A DNA stretch of 34,402 bases from Phascolarctobacterium sp. GTDB taxonomy: Bacteria; Bacillota; Negativicutes; Acidaminococcales; Acidaminococcaceae. The notes under the pieces were generated by a model that worked only from the letters and a program-made list of their open reading frames with translations, searched no databases and was not told the DNA's origin. Numbering within the stretch: position 1 is the stretch's first letter; every line of letters starts with the position of its first letter. Positions 17,042 through 24,455 of the stretch are shown here, in pieces. Location of the stretch: NCBI GenBank assembly GCA_021201965.1, contig JAJQDY010000015.1:1-34402 (forward strand), given 5' to 3'. The position numbers were made by a program, and so were the translations under genes.

Positions 17042-17078
17042 AAATAACCGATACGTTCGTATCGGTTATTTTTTTATT
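17042..17078 (+). terminator. Rho-independent terminator of the succinate operon
   Basis: AAATAACCGATAC (17042-17054) pairs perfectly with GTATCGGTTATTT (17059-17071) around GTTC, followed by a run of T to 17075 and ATT. It is the first hairpin with a proper U-tract since the start of the operon, so it marks its end. Confidence 0.92.
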
Positions 17079-17213
17079 GTACGTAGTACGCGTGATAGCC
17101 TGCTTTTTATAACAGGAGCAATGAAGTACTATAAATATATAAAAATTATCCGTTGTATATTTAATTTTCACGAACGTTGTTAAAAAAGAAATATGTCTAT
17201 TTGTATACTGGTT

Positions 17214-17242
17214 TTGACCATATGGTAATATAGATGTATAAT
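17214..17242 (+). promoter_or_regulatory. promoter of the macAB-like genes
   Basis: TTGACC (17214-17219) and TATAAT (17237-17242) are separated by exactly 17 bases, close to the sigma-70 consensus. A perfect ten-base palindrome ACCATATGGT (17217-17226) overlaps the -35 end and could be an operator. The transcription start would be near 17249. Confidence 0.75.
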
Positions 17243-17294
17243 AAACAATAAAGTCCAGTATTAATATGTAAATGTATGTAAATGAGGGATATGG

Positions 17295-18374
17295 GTGTTT
17301 AATTTTTTCAAAAGGAATAAATATGCTTTATTTTTTTTGATTTTTCTTATTGTAAGCGGTTATGCTGGCTATATGTACTATGAAAGTACTGTAGCGGAGA
17401 ACCATCCCATAAAGCTTGCGCAAGTAGGAAAAGGTAATTTGATGAAGACTGTATCGGCGACAGGCAGTTTAAGTGCTGTTGATAATGTTGATATCAGTTC
17501 AAAAATCACTGGACGTATTGTGGAAGTTAATGTGAGAGAAAATCAGCATGTCAATGCAGGGGATGTTCTGGTGAGACTGGACGATACCGCCCTTAAGGCT
17601 ACACTCATGGAGATGCAAGCCAAGCTGGACAATGCTGAAACTAACTATAGAAGATACAGTGAATTGTTAGCGCATGGGGCTATTTCAAAATATGATTATG
17701 ACAGCGTATATACTGATTATTTGGTAGCAAAAACAAATTACGATAAAGCAGCTTCTGATGTACATGATACTGTCATTACGACCCCCATAGATGGATATAT
17801 TATTGGTGAGCCTACACCTGTAGGGCAAACTATCAGTTCAGGTATCAGCGAGCCCCAGGTTATTATGTCCGTGGCAACTCTCGATAATATGCAGATTGAA
17901 GCAAAAGTTGATGAATCAGACATAGGACAGGTAATGGTAGGACAGAAAGTGGAATTTTCTGTTGATGCCTATCCTAACGAAATTTTCAAAGGTGTTGTAA
18001 GACTTATTTCACGCGCTGCAGAAACCGAGAATAACGTAGTCTATTATACGGTGTATGTCAATGTGGATGATGCTAAAGGGAAATTATTGCCGAAAATGAC
18101 CGCAAGAACGGAAATTATTGTAAATAAAATTGAAAATACGCTGATAATTCCTATAAACTGTATTTATGTTGAAGGACAGCGCCGCTATGTACAGGTATAC
18201 GATGAAAAAACAAAAAAAAGCAGAGAGGTTAATGTACAGATTAAACTGGGCAACGATAGTGAGTTTGCCGTTACGGCACCTGACCTGCAGCAAGGAGACA
18301 TGCTGGTAGTAAAAAAGGCTATAGCTACTCAGAGCGGCAATAGTGGCGGCCGTATGGGACCACCGCCGATGTGA
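17295..18374 (+). CDS. macA: MacA-like periplasmic adaptor (HlyD/RND-MFP family)
   Basis: A 359-aa membrane fusion protein. The N-terminal anchor spans about residues 10-29 after a basic start. It is followed by the lipoyl/barrel-sandwich halves (SATGSLSAVDNVDISSKITG, then TTPIDGYIIGEPTPVGQ), a short alpha-hairpin between them (about residues 90-145), a beta-barrel domain and a membrane-proximal domain. The start is GTG 17295 with GAGGG upstream. The ATG at 17291 is out of frame and stops at once. Followed by an ABC ATPase and a MacB-type permease, it should bridge the inner-membrane transporter to an outer-membrane channel. No TolC-like gene is in the window. The cargo is unknown (drug, peptide or envelope component). 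Confidence 0.85.
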   Translation: MFNFFKRNKYALFFLIFLIVSGYAGYMYYESTVAENHPIKLAQVGKGNLMKTVSATGSLSAVDNVDISSKITGRIVEVNVRENQHVNAGDVLVRLDDTALKATLMEMQAKLDNAETNYRRYSELLAHGAISKYDYDSVYTDYLVAKTNYDKAASDVHDTVITTPIDGYIIGEPTPVGQTISSGISEPQVIMSVATLDNMQIEAKVDESDIGQVMVGQKVEFSVDAYPNEIFKGVVRLISRAAETENNVVYYTVYVNVDDAKGKLLPKMTARTEIIVNKIENTLIIPINCIYVEGQRRYVQVYDEKTKKSREVNVQIKLGNDSEFAVTAPDLQQGDMLVVKKAIATQSGNSGGRMGPPPM

Positions 18375-18393
18375 TGAAATGGAAGAGGCGGTT

Positions 18394-19077
18394 ATGAGCA
18401 CGGTAATTGAACTTAAAGATATCGTAAAAACATACGTGATGGGTGACAGTATCGTACATGCGCTTGATCACGTAGATGTTATAATAGAATTCGGGGAATT
18501 TACTTCAATAATGGGACCTTCCGGCAGTGGCAAATCAACGATGATGAATATTTTGGGATGCTTAGATCGCCCTACGTCTGGAGAATATTATCTGGATGGG
18601 AAGGAAATTGCAGGATATAACGATGATGAATTGGCGCGTACACGCAATGCTAAGATAGGTTTCGTTTTCCAAAATTTTAATCTTTTGTCGCGGCTTACTG
18701 CGCAGGAAAATGTGGCTCTGCCTTTGATTTATGCAGGGGTAGAGGAAGATGAGCGTATGGAGCGTGCTCATCAGGCATTGGTTGCAGTGGGACTCGGTGA
18801 CAGACTGGACCATAAGCCCATGGAAATGAGTGGCGGGCAGCGCCAGCGGGTGGCTATAGCACGGGCCATAGTTAATAATCCGGCTATCATTATGGCTGAT
18901 GAACCTACAGGTAACTTGGATACAAAATCAAGTTATGAAGTCATGGATATTTTCAAGTCCATGAATGACAGCGGTAAAACAGTGGTAATGGTAACTCACG
19001 AACCAGATATCGCCGAGCAGACCAAGCGAATTTTGGTTATGAGAGATGGAAAATTGATGAGTGATGAACGGAGGTAA
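18394..19077 (+). CDS. MacB-like ABC transporter ATP-binding protein
   Basis: A 227-aa ABC ATPase of the LolD/MacB class. It has Walker [10 protein letters not shown], a Q-loop in FVFQNFNLL, signature [15 protein letters not shown], Walker [13 protein letters not shown] and the switch histidine in VTHEP. ATG 18394 has GAGGCGG directly upstream. An in-frame ATG at 18379 is poorer, though the frame is open further back. It starts 19 bases after the adaptor gene and ends five bases before the permease gene. Unlike E. coli MacB, the ATPase and permease are separate genes, the usual arrangement in Gram-positives and many Negativicutes. Confidence 0.93.
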   Translation: MSTVIELKDIVKTYVMGDSIVHALDHVDVIIEFGEFTSIMGPSGSGKSTMMNILGCLDRPTSGEYYLDGKEIAGYNDDELARTRNAKIGFVFQNFNLLSRLTAQENVALPLIYAGVEEDERMERAHQALVAVGLGDRLDHKPMEMSGGQRQRVAIARAIVNNPAIIMADEPTGNLDTKSSYEVMDIFKSMNDSGKTVVMVTHEPDIAEQTKRILVMRDGKLMSDERR

Positions 19078-19082
19078 GCAGG

Positions 19083-20297
19083 ATGCTGAATGAGTCCATA
19101 AAAATGGCTTTAGCTGGCATAACCTCAAACAAACTGCGTACCTTTTTAACTCTATTGGGCATAATTATTGGCGTGGGAGCCGTAATAGCCATGGTTAGTC
19201 TTGGCTTTGGCGTGAAGGATAGCATAAAGAATAACATTTCTCGATTGGGCAGTAATCTACTGATTGTAAGTTCTGGTGGGCGTACTACCACAGGAGCACG
19301 CATTGCTGCTGGCGAAGGTGCAAGGCTTACATTCGAGGATGCTCAGGCCATTGAAAAACAGGTGGATGATATTGCAGGTATTTCTGCCAGTGTCAACAGC
19401 AGTTATCAACTGGTGGTCGGTAACCAGAACTGGGCGGCAAGGGTAGAAGGCACTACTCCCAGTAATTTCGAGATACAGAATTATGAACTTAATAACGGAC
19501 GTATTTTTACGGAACGCGATTTAAACAGCCGTGCTAGGGTATGCGTTATTGGTAAAACAGTTGCCGATAATCTATTTCCCGATGAAAATACCGTAGGCAG
19601 TATTATGCGGATAAATAAGGCGCCATTTCAGGTGATAGGCTTGCTCAAAAGTAAAGGGCAGTCTGGCGGCGGTATGGACCAGGATGACATCGTCTTTATA
19701 CCATTGACTACTGCACAGAACAGGATGATGGGTATTACCCATGTGCAGCGCATAACCATACAGGCGGTGAATGAAAATGTTATAAACGATGTACAGGCAG
19801 GTGTAGAACAGGTATTGCGGCAGCGGCATAGAATTAAAGCCGGAGAGTACGATGATTTTACTATAGGCAATATGGCGGCCATTATGGAAACCATGATGGA
19901 AACGGCCAATACCATTACGGTACTTCTTGGTTGCATTGCCGCAATAAGTCTGCTGGTAGGTGGTATTGGAATTATGAATATTATGCTTGTTTCCGTTACG
20001 GAACGTACTAGGGAAATAGGGATCAGGAAAGCCTTGGGCGCTACATATGATAATATTTTATTGCAGTTCCTTATTGAAGCCATGGTTATTGGCATTGTAG
20101 GTGGTTTTTTTGGGGCAGTTCTGGGTGTGGGCGCCTCTTTTGCCATTAGTTATTTTGCAGGCTGGAATACTGCGATTTCTGTTTCCGCAATAATTGTTGC
20201 AGTAGTATTTTCAGTAGGAATAGGATTATTCTTTGGAATTTATCCAGCCCGAAAGGCAGCTTTGCTTGATCCTATTGATGCTTTGCGCTATGAATAA
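19083..20297 (+). CDS. macB: MacB-like ABC transporter permease (FtsX family)
   Basis: A 404-aa inner-membrane permease with four predicted helices: one N-terminal (about residues 20-43) and three C-terminal (about 275-300, 330-355, 365-390). Between them lies a large periplasmic MacB_PCD domain. The N-terminal ALAGITSNKLRTFLTLLGIIIG and the later VTERTREIGIRKALGA are standard FtsX/MacB signatures. ATG 19083 has GGAGG at 19070-19074. With the ATPase it would use ATP to drive mechanotransmission-type export across the envelope with the MacA-like adaptor. The final codons overlap a small ORF in another frame. Confidence 0.92.
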   Translation: MLNESIKMALAGITSNKLRTFLTLLGIIIGVGAVIAMVSLGFGVKDSIKNNISRLGSNLLIVSSGGRTTTGARIAAGEGARLTFEDAQAIEKQVDDIAGISASVNSSYQLVVGNQNWAARVEGTTPSNFEIQNYELNNGRIFTERDLNSRARVCVIGKTVADNLFPDENTVGSIMRINKAPFQVIGLLKSKGQSGGGMDQDDIVFIPLTTAQNRMMGITHVQRITIQAVNENVINDVQAGVEQVLRQRHRIKAGEYDDFTIGNMAAIMETMMETANTITVLLGCIAAISLLVGGIGIMNIMLVSVTERTREIGIRKALGATYDNILLQFLIEAMVIGIVGGFFGAVLGVGASFAISYFAGWNTAISVSAIIVAVVFSVGIGLFFGIYPARKAALLDPIDALRYE

Positions 20298-20481
20298 TAC
20301 TATGAACAATAAAAGAAATTCAACCCCAAAAACGACATATAAAGAATATTTGAAGGCCTTCTTGGAATATCTGAGAAGGCTTAAAACAGTTTTCGATTTT
20401 AAGGATCGTTTTAAAGCCCTATTGCTGCTGATGGCGATAATTGTTGTATTGCATAAAGTTGTACAAATACTTACGGATTGA
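20290..20481 (+). CDS. small membrane protein, unknown function
   Basis: A 63-aa ORF beginning at an ATG that overlaps the macB stop codon, suggesting translational coupling since no good ribosome site precedes it. The N-terminal two thirds are polar and basic (lysine- and arginine-rich, with YKEYLKAFLEYLRRLK). The C-terminus is a single hydrophobic helix, about residues 42-60. I do not recognise a family. Position and topology suggest a small accessory membrane protein, but the frame could be chance. The promoter of the next operon overlaps its end. Confidence 0.45.
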   Translation: MNNTMNNKRNSTPKTTYKEYLKAFLEYLRRLKTVFDFKDRFKALLLLMAIIVVLHKVVQILTD

Positions 20482-20487
20482 TATAAT
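20459..20487 (+). promoter_or_regulatory. promoter of the nadD operon
   Basis: TTGTAC (20459-20464) and TATAAT (20482-20487) are 17 bases apart. The element overlaps the 3' end of the small ORF and would start transcripts near 20494, just before nadD. Confidence 0.65.
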
Positions 20488-20523
20488 AAAATAATAAGAT
20501 AAATATCACTAGGGAGGATGTCT

Positions 20524-21165
20524 GTGTATAAAAAAAAGCTGGGCATTTTGGGCGGAACATTTGATCCTGTCCATAACGGCCATATACGTCTGGCACAGGC
20601 TGTGTACAGATATTTGCAACTGGAAAAAGTTATTTTTATTCCTGCGTATACAGCTCCGCATAAAGTTGGAATGGACTGCGCTTCGGCATTGGATCGATAT
20701 AATATGACTGCTCTTGCAGTGGAAAAATATCCATATTTTACTGTATCGGATTTGGAAATAAAGCGCAGCGGGATATCTTATACTATTGATACAATTACGG
20801 AGATGCAGCAACTGTATCCTGAATACTTGCTGTATTTTATTATTGGAGCTGATTCGGTGCCGCTGCTATATACTTGGAACAGAATTGAACAGCTTCTGCA
20901 GAGGGTGACGTTTGTAGCTGCTGGAAGGCCAGGCTATGGACATGTAATTGAAAAAGCTAGTCGGCAATTGGGGCCTGCGGCAAAAGATAAGATTATTTTA
21001 CTTAATATTCCTGAATATGCTGTATCATCAACTGATATACGCTGTCGTGTAAAAGAATGCAAAAGTTTGGAAGGGCTTGTGCCTGTCAGGGTTGAAAAAT
21101 ATATACATGGGCATAGATTGTATTTATTTGATAGCAGTGAGGTAAATAAAGATGTTAAAATTTAA
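20524..21165 (+). CDS. nadD: nicotinate-nucleotide adenylyltransferase
   Basis: A 213-aa nucleotidyltransferase that adenylates nicotinate mononucleotide in NAD synthesis. It has the GGTFDPVHNGH motif (about residues 10-20, with the HxGH signature) and the C-terminal SSTDIR motif. An ATG at 20518 is in frame, but it abuts the ribosome site AGGGAGG (20511-20517). GTG 20524 has the normal six-base spacing, so I take GTG as the start, two residues shorter. It is first in the common Firmicute order nadD-yqeK-LCP-rsfS and overlaps yqeK by 14 bases. Confidence 0.95.
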   Translation: MYKKKLGILGGTFDPVHNGHIRLAQAVYRYLQLEKVIFIPAYTAPHKVGMDCASALDRYNMTALAVEKYPYFTVSDLEIKRSGISYTIDTITEMQQLYPEYLLYFIIGADSVPLLYTWNRIEQLLQRVTFVAAGRPGYGHVIEKASRQLGPAAKDKIILLNIPEYAVSSTDIRCRVKECKSLEGLVPVRVEKYIHGHRLYLFDSSEVNKDVKI

Positions 21166-21757
21166 CGAGATGAAAAGCCTTTTAAAAATGTCATTACCGT
21201 TAAAACGATATAAACATTCGCTTGCAGTGTATGAAACAGCTTTGAAACTGGCTGCGGCTCATGGGATTGATAAAGATAAAGTTGGAGTGGCTGCTCTGCT
21301 ACATGACTGCGGACGGCAGATACCAAGTCGGGAAAGTCTGGGCAAAATGACAGAATTTGGCTTGGAAGTGGATCCAGTTGAAGCGGCACAGCCAGTACTA
21401 CTTCATGCTAAACTTGGGGTTTATTATGCCAGGAATAAGTATGGGGTTACTGATAGAGAAATCCTTGACGCAATTAGATATCACAGTATCGGAACAGATA
21501 ATATGACTCCTTTGGCCATGGCAGTATATCTGGCTGATTTGTTGGAGCCGAGTCGTGATTTTGCAGGAATCGAAGAGCTACGTAAGCTGGCAATGAAAAA
21601 CATGGAAGAAGCCATGATTTGCGCTTACAGGAAAACTATTTGTTATTTATTGAAATATGATCTTTTGATACATACTGGCTGCATTGCTGGGTACAATCAG
21701 CTGGTAGCTGCAAAAAAGGAAATAAGTAGGAGAGCTATGGCTAATGGAAGGAAATAA
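21152..21757 (+). CDS. yqeK: YqeK-type HD-domain phosphohydrolase (probable Ap4A hydrolase)
   Basis: A 201-aa HD-domain protein. Metal-binding residues are visible as H22 in KRYKHSLAVY, H51-D52 in LLHDCGRQ, later histidines in LLHAKLG and YHSIGTD, and YLADLLEPSR near residue 129. Characterised YqeK proteins are symmetrical diadenosine tetraphosphate hydrolases. ATG 21152 lies inside nadD with GTGAGG nine bases upstream, and the 3' end overlaps the next gene by 14 bases, so the three are translationally linked. Confidence 0.9.
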   Translation: MLKFNEMKSLLKMSLPLKRYKHSLAVYETALKLAAAHGIDKDKVGVAALLHDCGRQIPSRESLGKMTEFGLEVDPVEAAQPVLLHAKLGVYYARNKYGVTDREILDAIRYHSIGTDNMTPLAMAVYLADLLEPSRDFAGIEELRKLAMKNMEEAMICAYRKTICYLLKYDLLIHTGCIAGYNQLVAAKKEISRRAMANGRK

Positions 21758-22766
21758 TAATATACGGCCTGGCAAAAAGCGAAAACTGCGTTGGGGAAGA
21801 CTGTTGCTTTTACTGGTTAGTTATTCCGTATTGTTGACTGTAGCATTTTGGAGCAGTGTTTGGATATATGATAACCTTATAAACCCGCCGCATGTAAATG
21901 TTACTGTTGCTGAAGAGAGTAAGGTCAGTGAGGAAAAACTGAGAGATCGCATTAATGTTCTGCTCTTGGGAGTTGATGATGGAGACAGCGAGGCCGGAGA
22001 ATCGGAGCCTAAGAGGACGGATGCTATTTTACTGTTAAGCTTCGATCCGCAGAAAAATGATGTGGCATTATTATCAATTCCCCGCGATACTAATGTTGTT
22101 TTGCCTGGGCACAGGGACACTGATAAAATAAATGCAGCTTACGCTTATGGCGGGGTAGTTATGGCTAAACAAACAGTGGCCAATCTATTGAAAGTTCCTG
22201 TTCATTACTACGTACTGGCTAACTGGCGGGGATTTATTGACTGCGTAAATCTTATTGGCGGTGTCGACATATATGTGGAAAAAGATATGTATTATGAGGA
22301 TCCATACGCAGATTTACTGATTAATATAAAGCATGGATATCAGCATATGGATGGGAAAACGGCTGGTGAATACGTCCGCTTCCGTGAGGATGAACTTGGG
22401 GATATTGGGCGCGTGCAACGGCAGCAGAAGTTTTTAAAGGCAGCTGCGGAACAGATATTTTCTATCCAGAATCTTCCTAAAATAAGCAGTCTTATGGCTA
22501 TGCTTGGTAAATATGTCGAGACGGATTTGAATACGCTTACTTTGCTGAAAGCAGTCAACAGTTTTAAATTTTTTGGTGATGATAAAATAAGAAGCGGTAT
22601 GTTATACGGTCAATTTGACGATACTACGGGAATAAGTTATTGGAATACGGACAGAGAGTCCGTGAATAGATCACTGGATGAACTGAAGATACCTCATATG
22701 GATGATAGTGACAAAGACGAAAAAGAAAGTGATGAAAAATCACAGGAAAAAGGCGAGGAAACTTAG
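21744..22766 (+). CDS. LytR-CpsA-Psr (LCP) family cell-envelope glycan transferase
   Basis: A 340-aa membrane-anchored protein with a basic N-terminus, one transmembrane helix (about residues 18-40) and an extracytoplasmic LCP domain. The domain shows INVLLLGVDDGD, RTDAILLLSFDP, LSIPRDTNV with the conserved arginine and aspartate, INAAYAYGG, LIGGVDIYVEKDM, and YVRFRED followed by GRVQRQQKFLKA. LCP enzymes attach lipid-linked glycans to the envelope. The last 25 residues are charged and low-complexity (Asp/Glu/Lys). ATG 21744 has AGGAGAG at 21728-21734. Its true substrate in a diderm Firmicute is unknown. Confidence 0.9.
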   Translation: MEGNNNIRPGKKRKLRWGRLLLLLVSYSVLLTVAFWSSVWIYDNLINPPHVNVTVAEESKVSEEKLRDRINVLLLGVDDGDSEAGESEPKRTDAILLLSFDPQKNDVALLSIPRDTNVVLPGHRDTDKINAAYAYGGVVMAKQTVANLLKVPVHYYVLANWRGFIDCVNLIGGVDIYVEKDMYYEDPYADLLINIKHGYQHMDGKTAGEYVRFREDELGDIGRVQRQQKFLKAAAEQIFSIQNLPKISSLMAMLGKYVETDLNTLTLLKAVNSFKFFGDDKIRSGMLYGQFDDTTGISYWNTDRESVNRSLDELKIPHMDDSDKDEKESDEKSQEKGEET

Positions 22767-22793
22767 AATGTTGTAATAGGGGGTTTTAAATTA

Positions 22794-23147
22794 ATGGATA
22801 GTAAAGAGAAAGCAGGGAGTATTGCTAAATTTGCTAGTGACAAAAAAGCCAAGAGTATTCTGCTGCTGGACATGGAAGGATTATCGTCTGTAACTAATTA
22901 TTTTGTTATCTGCAGTGCTTCTAACAGTATATTAGTACAGGCAATTGCAGATAATGTTGAAGATAAAATGGCTGAATTAGGAATATTCCATGCCCATAAG
23001 GAAGGATATGCAGGGGGACGTTGGATTTTATTGGATTACGGCGACGTGGTAACGCATATTTTTCTGGATGAAGAGAGGGATTTCTATAACCTTGAACAGC
23101 TCTGGGCAGATGCACCTTCAGAAGCTTTCGAGGAGAAGAAGGAATGA
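22794..23147 (+). CDS. rsfS: ribosomal silencing factor RsfS
   Basis: A 117-aa RsfS/YbeB/iojap protein. It binds ribosomal protein uL14 and blocks subunit joining when nutrients run out. Characteristic segments are LLLDMEGLSSVTNYFVICSA (about 25-44), the following SNSILVQAIADNVEDKM, and WILLDYGDVVTHIFLDEERDFYNLEQLW near 77-104. The length is typical. ATG 22794 follows a GGGGG-type site, and the gene overlaps the next by four bases (ATGA). Confidence 0.95.
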   Translation: MDSKEKAGSIAKFASDKKAKSILLLDMEGLSSVTNYFVICSASNSILVQAIADNVEDKMAELGIFHAHKEGYAGGRWILLDYGDVVTHIFLDEERDFYNLEQLWADAPSEAFEEKKE

Positions 23148-24052
23148 AAAACAAAGAAACACTAAATACTGTGTGGAAATACCGTCCTGGAGATGTGGTT
23201 ACACTTAGAGTAGCCCGTTTGAGTGAATTGGGAGCTTTCCTTGATGCAGGAACAGGAAGTACCAGTGATGACATTTTATTACACAGGCTGCAGCAGACTG
23301 GAGATATTAAGGAAGGCGATAAAGTTCGCGTATATCTTTATCTAGATCCCAGCAGGCGTTTAACTGCCAGTATGAAATTGCCAAAAATGCGAGAAGGTCA
23401 ATTGGCTTATGCTAAAGTGCTTAGTGTGACAAAAGATGGCGGATTCGTGGATATTGGCGCGGAGCGTGGAGTGTTTTTGCCATATAGACAGATGCGTGGA
23501 CACGTAAGTCCTGGACAGATGGTATGGATTAAACTGTATCGTGACAAAAGCGGACGTCCTGCTGTAACTATGCGGGTTGAAGATGATATTGTAAAAGCTT
23601 CCCGACCTGCAGAAGGAATTAAAGTCGGAGATGAAGTTTCGGGTACAGTTTACAATATTCTTGGAGATGGTTTTTTTATTTTTACTAAGCAAAGATATAT
23701 AGCTTTCCTTCATTCCAGCGAGGTACCAAGAGGAAAACTAGATTTCGGACAGGAGATAACAGGCCGTGTAACCTATATACGTGAGGACGGTAGAATTAAT
23801 ATATCCCTGCGCTTACAAAAAGAAGAAGCCTTAATTAGTGATACTGATAATATTTATAAATTTTTATTAATACGTAACGGTAAAATGCCATATTGCGATA
23901 GCACACATACGGAGATAATAAAACAGAAATTTGGTATCAGCAAAGCAGCCTTTAAAAGGGCACTTGGGCATTTAATGAAGGAAGGGAAAGTGTGTCAGGA
24001 TTGCGGATGGACTTATCTGGCTGGAGTAATCGACGAAGATAACGGCAGATAG
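23144..24052 (+). CDS. cvfB: CvfB/YitL-like S1 RNA-binding protein
   Basis: A 302-aa protein with tandem S1-like OB folds and a C-terminal winged helix. The first S1-like unit contains GDVVTLRVARLSELGAFLDAG and the second GQLAYAKVLSVTKDGGFVDIG (read in parts). The C-terminal KFGISKAAFKRALGHLMKEGKV region matches the winged-helix half of CvfB, a post-transcriptional regulator in Staphylococcus. ATG 23144 overlaps the rsfS stop, so translation is coupled. It closes the nadD operon, with a weak A/T-rich terminator after it. The exact RNA targets are unknown. Confidence 0.85.
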   Translation: MKNKETLNTVWKYRPGDVVTLRVARLSELGAFLDAGTGSTSDDILLHRLQQTGDIKEGDKVRVYLYLDPSRRLTASMKLPKMREGQLAYAKVLSVTKDGGFVDIGAERGVFLPYRQMRGHVSPGQMVWIKLYRDKSGRPAVTMRVEDDIVKASRPAEGIKVGDEVSGTVYNILGDGFFIFTKQRYIAFLHSSEVPRGKLDFGQEITGRVTYIREDGRINISLRLQKEEALISDTDNIYKFLLIRNGKMPYCDSTHTEIIKQKFGISKAAFKRALGHLMKEGKVCQDCGWTYLAGVIDEDNGR

Positions 24053-24063
24053 GTCTATAATGT

Positions 24064-24090
24064 AACATATTTTACATTTAATATGTTTTT
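24064..24090 (+). terminator. weak A/T-rich terminator after cvfB
   Basis: AACATATT (24064-24071) pairs with AATATGTT (24080-24087), running into a short T-run. A second A/T stem, AAAAAG/CTTTTT, follows near 24104-24120. Both are low in G+C, so termination may be partial. Confidence 0.5.
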
Positions 24091-24122
24091 ACGCAATAAG
24101 TAAAAAAAGTTACGCTTTTTGC

Positions 24123-24151
24123 TTGACGTTTATATTTAAAAAGGCTAAAAT
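24123..24151 (+). promoter_or_regulatory. promoter of the aromatic amino acid operon
   Basis: TTGACG (24123-24128) and TAAAAT (24146-24151) with exactly 17 bases between. The expected start is near 24158, giving a leader of about 300 nucleotides before the first enzyme gene. An inverted repeat TCTCCA/TGGAGA (24153-24158, 24167-24172) spans the start region and might be an operator. Confidence 0.7.
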
Positions 24152-24206
24152 GTCTCCAGACCTGCTTGGAGAAATACAGGTGGGGAATATTTTGCAGGTG
24201 AACTTA

Positions 24207-24353
24207 ATGGACTCTAGTACGAGAAAAACTGTAGCTGAATATGGATTTTATTATGTACCGGGCTTTAGCTTTTATTTTAGCGCCGGTTATTTTGGATGGC
24301 AAAGTTCAGTTAGCAGTTTGTTCGTAAATAGATGTCTTTTAGACGGTATGTAA
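24207..24353 (+). CDS. aromatic-rich leader peptide of the aro operon
   Basis: A 48-codon ORF with ATG 24207 and a good ribosome site AGGTG(A) at 24196-24201. Residues 12-31 contain 11 aromatic residues: Y12, F14, Y15, Y16, F20, F22, Y23, F24, Y28, F29 and W31. It lies between a strong promoter and an intrinsic terminator, upstream of DAHP synthase. This is the architecture of leader-peptide attenuation: shortage of charged Phe/Tyr(/Trp) tRNA would stall the ribosome and allow read-through. The frame is open further upstream to 24123, but that part overlaps the promoter. It is long for a leader (48 residues), so a functional small protein cannot be excluded. Confidence 0.75.
   Translation: MDSSTRKTVAEYGFYYVPGFSFYFSAGYFGWQSSVSSLFVNRCLLDGM
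24257..24288 (+). promoter_or_regulatory. possible 1:2 and antiterminator segments of the attenuator
   Basis: ACCGG (24257-24261) can pair with CCGGT (24283-24287). The same region GCCGGTT (24282-24288) can instead pair with AACGGGC (24380-24386), the 5' arm of the terminator, with one G-G mismatch in seven. The two pairings are mutually exclusive, and the first arm lies within the aromatic codons. The stems are short, so this is a model only. Confidence 0.35.
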
Positions 24354-24378
24354 TCTGTCGTTTATAAAATCGTTACAG

Positions 24379-24412
24379 AAACGGGCTTCTCTTACGAGCG
24401 CCCGTTTTTTTA
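24379..24412 (+). terminator. intrinsic terminator (attenuator) before aroF
   Basis: AAACGGGC (24379-24386) pairs perfectly with GCCCGTTT (24400-24407), with an inner CTC/GAG stem around TTAC, followed by a run of T to about 24411. It sits 25 bases after the leader-peptide stop and about 44 bases before the aroF start. A preceding TCTGT/ACAGA stem (about 24354-24379) adds structure. Confidence 0.88.
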
Positions 24413-24455
24413 TTTTCCGTGTCAACATAAAGAAAGAAAAAAGGAGAGGTAAATT

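Noticed and set aside
20226-20546. 106-codon minus-strand frame over the end of macB and the small ORF
   Set aside because: Covers a promoter, the nadD ribosome site and a conserved gene end, with no motif or ribosome site.
24123-24206. Upstream extension of the leader ORF to TTG 24123
   Set aside because: It would start within the -35 and cross the -10. The ribosome site before ATG 24207 gives a consistent start after the expected transcript start.
24158-24455. T-box riboswitch for an aromatic tRNA
   Set aside because: No T-box sequence (AGGGTGGNACCGCG-like) or specifier-loop layout is visible, and the coding leader explains the region better.
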